Positions 37,693 to 45,864 of a stretch of DNA of 64,000 nt are shown here, in pieces. Origin of the DNA: Indolivaga alginatilytica (GTDB taxonomy: Bacteria > Bacteroidota > Bacteroidia > Bacteroidales > Dysgonomonadaceae). How positions within the stretch are numbered: position 1 is the first letter of the stretch; each line of letters opens with the position of its first letter. Position numbers and translations under genes: made by a program. The stretch lies in assembly GCF_003201355.1 (NCBI RefSeq), contig NZ_QICL01000001.1, positions 549,177 to 613,176 of the forward strand. Reading direction: 5' to 3'. The notes under the pieces are model-generated. The model had not been told where the DNA came from. It did no database searches and saw only the letters and a list, made by a program, of their open reading frames with translations.

Positions 37693-37900
37693 TATAATGG
37701 TTTTGCCTTTCAGGAATAGTGACCAAAACAAAAAACAGGTCTACGGCCTTAATTAAGAAATAGTACAATGTTTATTCTACGTCCTTATACAATGCTGCTT
37801 ATATAGCTTAATAAATCCTATTCTTTTCTCTTCAAAATATCTTTTGGAGAACTTTTTCCCTCTTTTTTAGTTTATAAACTCAGACTTACTCTCTCTTCAC

Positions 37901-37945
37901 ATGAAGGAGCTGTTTGCTGTCAATAAAAAAATTCCCAATGAATAA
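37901..37945 (+). CDS. Possible 14-residue leader peptide overlapping the MFS start
   Basis: ATG at 37901 opens MKELFAVNKKIPNE and stops at 37943-37945, overlapping the MFS start codon at 37938 by 8 bp. The layout resembles leader peptides that control drug-efflux genes by translational coupling or attenuation. Evidence is limited to position and overlap; no strong RBS precedes it. Confidence 0.3.
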   Translation: MKELFAVNKKIPNE

Positions 37946-39170
37946 TAATTGGAAAAAAACATTCGCTATCATATGGAGTGGTCAACTATTCTCGACCCTC
38001 ACCAGTTCTATTGTAGGATATTCGGTTGTATTTTGGTTGAGTCTGCAAACCGGTTCTGCCGAAGTATTGGCGTATGCAATGATTGCTACCCTTCTGCCAC
38101 AACTGGTACTGGGACTATTTACCGGTGTGTTTGTAGATCGCTGGAACAGAAAACTTACAATGATTTATGCCGATAGCTTTATAGCCATTTGTACGGCCGT
38201 TATGTGTATCCTGTTTTACTTCGATACGGTTACCATCTGGCAAATATATATACTGCTGATCCTGCGTTCGGCAGGAAGTGCCTTCCATACACCCGCTATG
38301 CAGGCCAGTGTGCCGCTATTGGCTCCCGAATCGGAGTTGATGCGAGTAGCAGGTGTCAATCAGATAATTTTCTCTATCAGCAATATTGCAGGTCCTGCGT
38401 TGGCTGCATTACTTATCAATCTGATGGAAATGACATACGTTTTATCTCTTGATATTATTGGGGCAATTATCGCATGCACCTCTTTGTTATTTGTAACAAT
38501 CCCCAATCCTGAGAAGAAAGACACAGAGCAAACTCCCAATATTATTGCTGAAATAAAAGAAGGTTTACATGCTATATTCAGTACACAAGGTCTAAAATGG
38601 GTGCTTATTTGCGATGTAATTATGCTGTTCTTTATAATACCGATTTCGGCACTATTCCCACTTATCACCCTGAAACATTTCTTGGGTGATACCTACGATA
38701 TGAGCATCGTGGAAGCATCGTGGGGTGTAGGTATATTTATCGGAGGTATATTTATCGGCATGAAGAAAATAAAGATGATGAATAAAATAGTACTTATCGG
38801 AATTGCAAGTATTCTTATCGGACTTACTTCGCTCATATCGGGCTTATTACCTTCAAGCGGACTTATCTGGTTTATTGCCTTAACGGGTATCAGCGGTATT
38901 GGCGGCACTATCTGGAACAGTTCATTTACGGTAATACTTCAAACCAAAATAGATCCCTCGGTATTGGGTAGAGCATTCTCAACATACGACAGTATGATGC
39001 TACTACCATCCATTCCCGGATTACTTGCCACTGGTTTTGTTGCCGATGCAATCGGTATAACCAACGTCTTTGTAATTGCAGGAATTGCAATATGTTTGAT
39101 AGGATGCTTGTTTTTCATCATACCATCGGTTGTGAGTTTAGGAAAGTCTACTGTGGGCAAATACGAATAA
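37938..39170 (+). CDS. MFS efflux transporter (EntS / macrolide-exporter type, MFS_3)
   Basis: A 410-residue protein with twelve hydrophobic segments. The A motif between helices 2 and 3 reads GVFVDRWNRKLTMIYAD, and the N-terminus TFAIIWSGQLFSTLTSSIVGY is typical of the MFS_3 exporters that include EntS and MefA-like proteins. I use ATG 37938; a TTG at 37914 with AGGAG six bases before it is an alternative giving eight more residues. Substrate unknown; drug or siderophore efflux is family inference. A long structured leader precedes the gene. Confidence 0.85.
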   Translation: MNNNWKKTFAIIWSGQLFSTLTSSIVGYSVVFWLSLQTGSAEVLAYAMIATLLPQLVLGLFTGVFVDRWNRKLTMIYADSFIAICTAVMCILFYFDTVTIWQIYILLILRSAGSAFHTPAMQASVPLLAPESELMRVAGVNQIIFSISNIAGPALAALLINLMEMTYVLSLDIIGAIIACTSLLFVTIPNPEKKDTEQTPNIIAEIKEGLHAIFSTQGLKWVLICDVIMLFFIIPISALFPLITLKHFLGDTYDMSIVEASWGVGIFIGGIFIGMKKIKMMNKIVLIGIASILIGLTSLISGLLPSSGLIWFIALTGISGIGGTIWNSSFTVILQTKIDPSVLGRAFSTYDSMMLLPSIPGLLATGFVADAIGITNVFVIAGIAICLIGCLFFIIPSVVSLGKSTVGKYE

Positions 39171-39274
39171 GGTTGTAAATCCGACTGACAAGGGTAATCC
39201 TATATTTTTTCAAGAAGAACTATTCCTTTGTATTGAATAATTATTAAATTTGAAAGAACAAATACCGTATAAGA

Positions 39275-40486
39275 ATGATTCGCAGCATAACATTAGAAAA
39301 CTTCTTTTCGTTTAAGGAAGAAACAATCATCGACCTCACAGATATAAACATTCTGCTGGGTATAAACGGCAGTGGTAAGTCTACCTTATTGAAAGCAATC
39401 AGACTGCTGCACGAAGCAGTTGCAGGTGTCGGTTTTGAGAATATCTTTCAAAAAGAATGGGGAGGATTCAACCAAGTGGTAAATACCAATGGAGGGCATG
39501 CTAAATTCATTAAGATAAAGTATAAGCTTGATGCAGAGGCTTTAAATAAAACAAAGCCATCTCGATCAAGTTTTAAATATCCCTATAACCCGACTTATCA
39601 GATAACAATACACCCAATAGGTTTAGTGGGTTATTATCTTAGCGAAATATTATTTGTTGAGGATAAGCTATTAGAAGAAAAAACTAGATATATTACAGAT
39701 AAACCTATAGGAACTGAAGTAGCAGAATTCGATAGAAAAGGAAAACTGATTGAATATAAACACATTGATGACATTTCCTTTCAGGAATCAGTATTGCAAC
39801 AAATTTCAGATCGTTCCCGCTATCCATATATGTATATGCTAAAAGAAGCTATCAAGCAGATTTCCGTTTATGACTATTTTAATACATCATCTGCAAGTCC
39901 TATCCGCAAACCATCGGATTATTCGACTGAAACAGTATTGAACCGCACAGGAGACAATCTTGCTCAGGTGCTATCTAAACTACAAATAAACAACTCTTTG
40001 GCTTACGATGAGATAGAAAAACTATTGCAAAGAGTAAACCCCAACTTTAAGAGTATTCAATTCGAACAATTCCCAAGCCAAATATACCTTTCGCTCAAAG
40101 AAAGTAATCTGAATAAAACCATTGGAGCCTCGCATATTTCGGACGGAACACTCCGTTTTTTACTGTATATGACCATGTTGTACAACCCCAACCGAGGAGG
40201 CTTAATTTGTATTGACGAACCCGAGAACGGCTTACACCCTGATATGATAAATACGCTTGCACAGGCGGTGAAGCACGCTTCGCAAACCACACAAATTCTG
40301 ATTGCAACACATTCACCCTTGCTGGTCAATTGCTTCGAACTCGAAGATATTCTTGTTTTTGAGAAAGATGCCGAAAACAAAACAGTTGTTACACGAAAAA
40401 GTGAAGATGAATTTGAAGATTGGGAAGGCGAATTTATTCCCGGACAGATGTGGATAAGAGGGCAACTGGGTGGAAAAAGATGGTGA
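39275..40486 (+). CDS. AAA/OLD-like ATPase of a two-gene ATPase-TOPRIM system
   Basis: A 403-residue ABC-type ATPase (AAA_15/AAA_21). Walker A is GINGSGKST (29-37). The signature-like segment SHISDGTLRFLLYMTMLY lies near 285-305, Walker B is LICIDEPENGLHPDMI near 310, and the switch His is in ILIATHSPLLVNCFE near 345. Between them is a lid of about 200 residues without coiled coil. There is no DNA-repair RecF context. The stop codon overlaps the start of the next gene (ATGGTGA at 40480), so the two proteins are made together. Such ATPases paired with TOPRIM-type proteins (PARIS, AbiL, OLD-type systems) act in anti-phage defence; the role here is inferred. Confidence 0.9.
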   Translation: MIRSITLENFFSFKEETIIDLTDINILLGINGSGKSTLLKAIRLLHEAVAGVGFENIFQKEWGGFNQVVNTNGGHAKFIKIKYKLDAEALNKTKPSRSSFKYPYNPTYQITIHPIGLVGYYLSEILFVEDKLLEEKTRYITDKPIGTEVAEFDRKGKLIEYKHIDDISFQESVLQQISDRSRYPYMYMLKEAIKQISVYDYFNTSSASPIRKPSDYSTETVLNRTGDNLAQVLSKLQINNSLAYDEIEKLLQRVNPNFKSIQFEQFPSQIYLSLKESNLNKTIGASHISDGTLRFLLYMTMLYNPNRGGLICIDEPENGLHPDMINTLAQAVKHASQTTQILIATHSPLLVNCFELEDILVFEKDAENKTVVTRKSEDEFEDWEGEFIPGQMWIRGQLGGKRW

Positions 40487-41142
40487 CAACAAAAGAAGTA
40501 ACCTTGTTTGTTGAAGGTGGTGCATTCGAAAATGATAATACTTCGACACAGACTGTAGATAATACACTGGCACTTAGGGAAGCTTTTTATAACCTATTTT
40601 CGGATCTGGGAATAAGAAACGTCTCACTCAAAATTGAAATGTCGGCAGGTTATAAAAATGCGTTGAAGCGTTTTTTAAACAAAGAAGATGTTCATAAGTT
40701 TCTTCTTCTGGATCTCGATAAACCAGAATCCCAAAAAGAGGAATGGTTTAAAGAAGCATCCGCAGAAACGAGTATTGACAGCACGAAACTTAATGATCAA
40801 AAAGACCAAATCTTTTTTATGATTCAGGCAATGGAAGCTTGGATTTTATCCCAACCCGATGCCATTGAGAATTGGGCTAAAGACAAAAAATACCTGAGAG
40901 TAAAAGCCGATAAACCCATCAGCGACGACAATAACCTAAAAGATAAACAACCGCAAGATATTCTACACCCTGACAAAGCTTTAGGAGTAATTACCGCTCG
41001 CTACTTTGAAAAAAGCAAAGGTAAAAAAGCTAAATATGGAAAACTTAGTTCTGCTCCCGATCTTTTAAACAAACTAGATCGAATAAAATTAAAATCTGAT
41101 TTTATAGATGTTGAAGCTCTCTCTAATAAACTAAAAGCATAA
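40480..41142 (+). CDS. TOPRIM-like effector partner (DUF4276/RloB-like)
   Basis: Using ATG 40480, the protein has 220 residues. The N-terminus (TKEVTLFVEGGAFENDN) places a Glu at 12 after a hydrophobic strand, and LLLDLDKPESQKEEWF near 73-88 gives the D-x-D pair, which together match the TOPRIM E...DxD layout. SAGYKNALKRF, FFMIQAMEAWILSQPDAI and the C-terminal LGVITARYFEKSKGKKAKYGK follow. This pattern resembles DUF4276 and RloB/AbiLii proteins. TOPRIM effectors cut nucleic acid, for example tRNA or DNA, when released by the ATPase. It overlaps the ATPase gene by 7 bp. Subfamily uncertain. Confidence 0.75.
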   Translation: MVTTKEVTLFVEGGAFENDNTSTQTVDNTLALREAFYNLFSDLGIRNVSLKIEMSAGYKNALKRFLNKEDVHKFLLLDLDKPESQKEEWFKEASAETSIDSTKLNDQKDQIFFMIQAMEAWILSQPDAIENWAKDKKYLRVKADKPISDDNNLKDKQPQDILHPDKALGVITARYFEKSKGKKAKYGKLSSAPDLLNKLDRIKLKSDFIDVEALSNKLKA

Positions 41143-41248
41143 AACTACCCTACCCCCCCTGAAATGTTAATTAAGATTTACTCTTAATATTCGTAACCTA
41201 TTTTTCATATCTTTAAAAGTTGAATCTATCTAATAAAATTTTTCACTA

Positions 41249-43576
41249 ATGAAAACATTGCAGAAAACTATCTTTAGCCTATTAGCTTCATTGCTATTAG
41301 TGGGATGTGCAGACAAGCCGAAAATAGAGGCTGACTACACGGTAATCCCTCTTCCTCAGGAAATAACGAAGTCCGACGGAGAATTATTCACCTTAAACAG
41401 TAGTACTAAAATCGTTTATCCAAACGGGAATGACATTCAAAAACAAACCGCAGAGTTTTTATCTGAATACATTAAATTGAGCACAGGTCTTAATTTGAAA
41501 GTTACAGATCAAGAATCAACAGACAATGTAATTATCCTGAAAGCTGATTATAAGAGCGAAAAAGCTGAATCGTATAATCTGACTGTAAACGGAAAACAAA
41601 TAGTAATAAACGGATCGGATGAAGCAGGTACATTCTATGGTGTACAAACTTTACGTAAATCGATGCCTGCCGATGCTACACAGAACACAGTAGTATTTCC
41701 GGCAGTAGAAATCAAAGATTATCCCCGTTTCCAATATCGTGGACAACATCTTGATGTAAGCCGTCACTTTTTCCCTGCCGAATTTATCAAAAAATACATT
41801 GATATTCTGGCATTACATAATATCAACCGTTTTCACTGGCATATTACCGACGATCAAGGCTGGAGAATCGAAATAAAAAAACATCCGGAACTTACAAAAA
41901 TAGGTTCGCAACGTGAGCAAACAGTAATCGGACGTAACTCCGGCGAATTCGACGGCAAACCTTATGGTGGTTTTTATACACAAGAAGAAATCAAAGACAT
42001 AGTGGCTTATGCTCAAAAGAAATTTATCACAATCGTACCCGAAGTAGACCTTCCCGGACATATGTTAGCTGCTTTGGCTACTTATCCGAATCTTGGATGT
42101 ACAGGCGGTCCATATAAAGTATGGGGCGAATGGGGCGTTGCCGATGATGTGCTTTGTGCCGGCAACGACAGCATTTATACTTTTTTGGAAGATGTGTACA
42201 GTGAAGTTATTGAACTATTCCCATCTAAATACATTCATATCGGAGGCGACGAATGCCCTAAAACCCGTTGGAAAACGTGTCCTAAATGTCAGGCAAAAAT
42301 CAAAGCTGAGGGCTTGAAAGCGGATGCACATCATTCTGCTGAGGATAAACTTCAAAGCTATGTAATCTCTCGTATCGAAAAATTCTTAAACGACAAGGGT
42401 CGTCAGATCATCGGTTGGGACGAAATTCTTGAAGGAGGCTTAGCTCCCAATGCAGCAGTTATGTCGTGGAGAGGAATGGAAGGCGGAATAGAGGCTGCTA
42501 AACAAAAGCATGAGGTAATAATGACTCCTAACAGCCATTTGTATTTTGATGCTTATCAAACACGTGACATTCAAGACGAGCCTTTGGCAATCGGAGGATA
42601 CACTCCTATCGAAAAAGTATATGCCTTTGAACCTGTGCCATCGCAATTGAGTGCAGACGAGCAAAAATACATTATCGGTACTCAAGCAAATTTATGGGTT
42701 GAATATATTGATGACACTAAACATGTAGAATACATGATATTGCCTCGTATGGCTGCCCTTGCGGAAGTACAATGGACTGAACCTGAGAAGAAAGACTTCA
42801 ATACATTCTTGCCTCGCTTAAACAGAATGTTGAAGTTGTACGATCGCTTAGGATACAATTATGCTAAACACATATTCAATATATCGAGCAAGATAGAGCC
42901 TAGTTCAGACAAAAAAATAATTACCGTAACTTTAGCTACTGCCGATAATGCACCTATCTATTATACGCTTGATGGCACAACTCCAACGGATAAGAGTACA
43001 AAATATACTCAACCGATTGAAATAACTGCAAGTGCTGAGTTAAAAGCTGTAGCAATAAGAGAGGGAAATCCGAGCAAGATATATTCTGAGACTTTCAGTT
43101 TCAACAAAGCTACTTTGAAAAAAGTAAATCTTGAAAGCCAATCTCATGACCAATACACATACAACGGTGCTATTACACTTGTTGACGGAAAAAGGGGGAA
43201 TAACTCATTTGGAAGCGGCGAATGGCTAGGATTCAACAAGAACGGCCTTATCGCAGTTGTTGACCTGGATGAGCCTACCGAAATATCGACAGTTAGTGTA
43301 GGTTCACTAATCAGTGCAGGTTCTTGGATCTTTAATGCAAGAGAATTTACTGTACTTGTTTCGGACGATAACAAAACCTTCAAGCAAGTAGCTAACGAAG
43401 CATATCCTGCTCTTACTAAGGACGAAGCTAAACTGCTTGATCTTACATTAACTTTTGCTCCTGTGAAAGCTCGATATGTAAAAGTTATTGTTAAGAACGA
43501 GCAATCTATTCCGGCTTGGCACGCAGGTAAAGGTAGTTCTGCATTTATATTTGTAGATGAAATAATCATTAATTAA
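41249..43576 (+). CDS. GH20 beta-N-acetylhexosaminidase (lipoprotein) with C-terminal carbohydrate-binding domains
   Basis: The 775-residue protein begins with a lipobox (ASLLLVGC). It has a GH20b N-domain (about 30-150) and the GH20 TIM barrel: YPRFQYRGQHLDVSRHFFP, FHWHITDDQGWRIEIK, VPEVDLPGHMLAALATYP and HIGGDECPKTRWKTC with the catalytic Asp-Glu pair near 334-335. After the barrel come a CHB_HEX_C-like domain (YYTLDGTTPTDKSTKYTQ) and an F5/8-type discoidin domain (about 630-775). It removes terminal GlcNAc or GalNAc from glycoproteins, mucin or chitin oligomers, outside the cytoplasm. Its stop codon abuts a repeat head. Confidence 0.95.
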   Translation: MKTLQKTIFSLLASLLLVGCADKPKIEADYTVIPLPQEITKSDGELFTLNSSTKIVYPNGNDIQKQTAEFLSEYIKLSTGLNLKVTDQESTDNVIILKADYKSEKAESYNLTVNGKQIVINGSDEAGTFYGVQTLRKSMPADATQNTVVFPAVEIKDYPRFQYRGQHLDVSRHFFPAEFIKKYIDILALHNINRFHWHITDDQGWRIEIKKHPELTKIGSQREQTVIGRNSGEFDGKPYGGFYTQEEIKDIVAYAQKKFITIVPEVDLPGHMLAALATYPNLGCTGGPYKVWGEWGVADDVLCAGNDSIYTFLEDVYSEVIELFPSKYIHIGGDECPKTRWKTCPKCQAKIKAEGLKADAHHSAEDKLQSYVISRIEKFLNDKGRQIIGWDEILEGGLAPNAAVMSWRGMEGGIEAAKQKHEVIMTPNSHLYFDAYQTRDIQDEPLAIGGYTPIEKVYAFEPVPSQLSADEQKYIIGTQANLWVEYIDDTKHVEYMILPRMAALAEVQWTEPEKKDFNTFLPRLNRMLKLYDRLGYNYAKHIFNISSKIEPSSDKKIITVTLATADNAPIYYTLDGTTPTDKSTKYTQPIEITASAELKAVAIREGNPSKIYSETFSFNKATLKKVNLESQSHDQYTYNGAITLVDGKRGNNSFGSGEWLGFNKNGLIAVVDLDEPTEISTVSVGSLISAGSWIFNAREFTVLVSDDNKTFKQVANEAYPALTKDEAKLLDLTLTFAPVKARYVKVIVKNEQSIPAWHAGKGSSAFIFVDEIIIN

Positions 43577-43590
43577 GGTCACAGACCTTT
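43575..43590 (+). repeat. Lone palindromic head of the dispersed repeat
   Basis: AAGGTCA-c-AGACCTTT directly at the stop codon of the GH20 gene (TTAAGGTC). The rest of the element is not present. Confidence 0.55.
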
Positions 43591-43600
43591 ATCATATAGG

Positions 43601-43640
43601 GAGGAGCAATATAAATAATATATTGCTCCTCTCTTATTTT
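43601..43640. terminator. Bidirectional terminator between convergent genes
   Basis: GAGGAGCAATATA pairs with TATATTGCTCCTC, then TCTTATTTTTA. It closes the GH20 gene and, on the other strand, the lipoprotein gene at 43663. Confidence 0.9.
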
Positions 43641-43662
43641 TATTCCTGAAACCTAACTGTTA

Positions 43663-44142
43663 TTATAAGCTGCTTCTAAAGTTAAACAGCACTTCATTCA
43701 GTTCATAATCTAATCCATTCATTTTATTTTGGATACTATTCAAGATTTCTGTTTCGATATTAGAATCTAGCACCTCCTCATTATTTGTTGCCATATGCAA
43801 ACTAATTAATTTTTCATAATCCTGTGCTGCATCTTTAAAATTTGTTAGTCTTTTGATAGAGATATCTTTTAGAGAAGAATCTCCTTTGAAATCTCCCATT
43901 TCACTAACCTCATTCAATGTTTTATCTAAATAAGCAACCCAAGCAACCCAAGCTTGTTCTGCCTTCCCGTAATCGCCAGATTCAAGAGCTGATTCCAAAT
44001 CATTAAAATCATCTTGTGACATATGTATCATTTCCATCAATTGATTACTATAATCCGCTCTATTATTCTCGCTTTTAGAACCGCCACAGCTACTCATAAA
44101 TAAACAAAATGACATTAACGCGAATAACACTCCAGTTTTCAT
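43663..44142 (-). CDS. Small lipoprotein of unknown function
   Basis: The 159-residue product has a lipobox (MSFCLFMSSCGGSKSENN) and a helical body (LMEMIHMSQDDFNDLESALE, YGKAEQAWVAWVAYLDKTLN, LINFKD-like segments). It is short and acidic, with no recognised domain. Upstream on the minus strand is an inverted repeat element (44157-44250) and then the DEAD-box helicase gene with its own terminator. Confidence 0.65.
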   Translation of the reverse strand: MKTGVLFALMSFCLFMSSCGGSKSENNRADYSNQLMEMIHMSQDDFNDLESALESGDYGKAEQAWVAWVAYLDKTLNEVSEMGDFKGDSSLKDISIKRLTNFKDAAQDYEKLISLHMATNNEEVLDSNIETEILNSIQNKMNGLDYELNEVLFNFRSSL

Positions 44143-44156
44143 GTTTTATATTTATT

Positions 44157-44250
44157 TTAAGTAATACAAAATATTTAATGCTATATTTTAAAGTTATAAT
44201 TAGCTAACGTTAATCTACTTGCCAAAGTAATAAAAAGGTCTGAGACCTTA
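44157..44250 (-). repeat. Dispersed repeat, divergent type B copy (inverted)
   Basis: Minus-strand order: head AAGGTCT-c-AGACCTT with T-run, TATTACTTTGGC, then an unrelated AT-rich centre and the tail TAGCATTAAATATTTTGTAT, TACTTAAAA. Head and tail match the other copies while the centre does not. It lies between the helicase terminator and the lipoprotein start. Confidence 0.65.
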
Positions 44251-44372
44251 AAATGTTTTACAAAAGCATATTTATTTTATCAGATAAAAGTAGACATTTT
44301 GAACGTAAATATCAACAAATACCAATAATCGAAACAGTACCACAAAAAAGCCATTCTTAGAATGGTATATAT

Positions 44373-44405
44373 AAACAGAGCATTTCGATTATGAAATACT
44401 CTGTT
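44373..44405 (-). terminator. Terminator of the DEAD-box helicase gene
   Basis: On the minus strand AACAGAGTATTTCA pairs imperfectly with GAAATGCTCTGTT, followed by TATATATA. It lies 23 bp after the helicase stop. Confidence 0.75.
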
Positions 44406-44427
44406 GGTATATGATATCTATAAGACC

Positions 44428-45714
44428 TTAGTTCTGCTTTTTTATAATAACCTTAGTATTGCCCTGAGGACGTTGCGTTTTATTAGGGTTACGCTCCTGA
44501 TGACCGCTTCTACTTTGATTTCTATTATTGTCACCACCTTTTGTCAGTTCGGGTTTTGGGCCTAAAGACGGGCGAGTCTGAGAAGGTAAGAAGCCATGCT
44601 CTTCCACTACGGGAATATTCTTCTTAATCAGCTTATGAATGTCTTTCAATAACGGCAATTCTTCACGATCACAGAAAGCAATGGCAACTCCGCTACGTCC
44701 TGCACGCCCTGTTCTTCCGATGCGGTGAACATAAGTCTCAGGGACATTGGGCAAATCGAAATTAAATACGTGAGAAAGATGATCTACATCTATTCCACGT
44801 GCTGCAATATCGGTTGCAATAAGTACACGTGTGGTTTTATCCTTGAAACTCTTCAATGCGTTTTGACGGGCATTTTGAGATTTATTTCCATGTATAGCTT
44901 CTGTCTTAACACCTGCTTTATTGAGTGCTTTCGCTACTTTATCAGAACCATGTTTAGTACGTGCAAATACTAAAACAGATTCCAAGTCTTTACTTTTAAG
45001 AAGATCAATAAGTAAGTCTACCTTATCTTTCTTATCTACATAATAGAGTGACTGGTCTATCTTGTCGACAGTGGAAGAAGCCGGTGTAACCTCTACCCGA
45101 GTAGGATTATGCAGAATGGTATTCGCCAGCTTCGCTATTTCTACGGGCATCGTTGCCGAAAAGAAAAGCGATTGTCTCTGCTTTGGCAACATGGGCAATA
45201 TCTTCTTTATATCGTGTATAAAACCCATGTCGAGCATTTGGTCGGCTTCATCCAACACAAAAAACTCCAGAGTCTTTAAACTGATATATTTCTGACTGAT
45301 AAGGTCTAATAGTCGTCCGGGTGTTGCAATCAGAATATCTATTCCTGCTCGCAAAGCATCGGTTTGTTTCTTTTGCGGAACACCTCCGTATATTACGGTG
45401 TGTCGTAAAGAAGTATATTTACTGTATTCCTTTACGTTTTCTTCAATCTGTATAGCAAGTTCGCGAGTGGGCGTTAAGACTAATGCTTTTATACCTTTTC
45501 TGCCACCATGTGAGTTTTCTTTATACAATTGTTGAATGATAGGAATAGAGAAAGCTGCCGTTTTACCGGTTCCTGTTTGAGCCACACCTAATAAATCGTT
45601 TCCCTCCAACAGGGTTGGTATCGCTTCAGCTTGTATAGGGGTTGGAGTTGTATAGTTTTGGTCTTTAAGAGCCCTTAATATTGGCTCTATGAGGTTTAAT
45701 TGTTCGAATGTCAT
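44428..45714 (-). CDS. DEAD-box RNA helicase (RhlE-like)
   Basis: I place the start at 45714 (MTFEQLNLIEPILRAL), because a -7 box at 45763-45770 lies inside the longer frame that reaches 45795. The 428-residue protein has the Q motif (YTTPTPIQAEAIP), Walker A AQTGTGKTAA, PTRELAIQI, the DEAD box (VLDEADQMLDMGFIHD), SAT (FFSATMP) and the C-terminal RecA motifs (ARGIDVDHLSHVFNFD, YVHRIGRTGRAG). A basic, Gln/Asn-rich tail follows (from about 375). RhlE-type helicases act in ribosome assembly and RNA turnover in the cytoplasm. Confidence 0.93.
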   Translation of the reverse strand: MTFEQLNLIEPILRALKDQNYTTPTPIQAEAIPTLLEGNDLLGVAQTGTGKTAAFSIPIIQQLYKENSHGGRKGIKALVLTPTRELAIQIEENVKEYSKYTSLRHTVIYGGVPQKKQTDALRAGIDILIATPGRLLDLISQKYISLKTLEFFVLDEADQMLDMGFIHDIKKILPMLPKQRQSLFFSATMPVEIAKLANTILHNPTRVEVTPASSTVDKIDQSLYYVDKKDKVDLLIDLLKSKDLESVLVFARTKHGSDKVAKALNKAGVKTEAIHGNKSQNARQNALKSFKDKTTRVLIATDIAARGIDVDHLSHVFNFDLPNVPETYVHRIGRTGRAGRSGVAIAFCDREELPLLKDIHKLIKKNIPVVEEHGFLPSQTRPSLGPKPELTKGGDNNRNQSRSGHQERNPNKTQRPQGNTKVIIKKQN

Positions 45715-45762
45715 ACTTTGCATGTACCGTTCACACGGTATAAATCGTTTTTTAGTGAGATG

Positions 45763-45770
45763 CAAAGATA
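45763..45770 (-). promoter_or_regulatory. -7 box of the DEAD-box helicase gene
   Basis: The minus strand reads TATCTTTG, a perfect TAnnTTTG, about 49 bases before the start at 45714. The -33 region reads TACGCAAAA without exact TTTG. Its position excludes a start at 45795. Confidence 0.6.
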
Positions 45771-45813
45771 CAATATTTTTGCGTATCTGCTTCACAACTC
45801 CGTAATAAAGTAA

Positions 45814-45848
45814 AACAGCAATATCCTTTTACGGATATTGCTGTTTTT
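45814..45848. terminator. Terminator of the fucosidase gene
   Basis: AACAGCAATATCC pairs with GGATATTGCTGTT around TTTTAC, with T-runs on both strands. It lies just after the GH29 stop on the minus strand. Confidence 0.9.
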
Positions 45849-45864
45849 ATATCTACCTATCTAA

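Noticed and set aside
45715..45795. Longer N-terminus for the DEAD-box helicase
   Set aside because: A perfect -7 box (45763-45770) lies inside it, and the family normally starts at MTFEQLNL.
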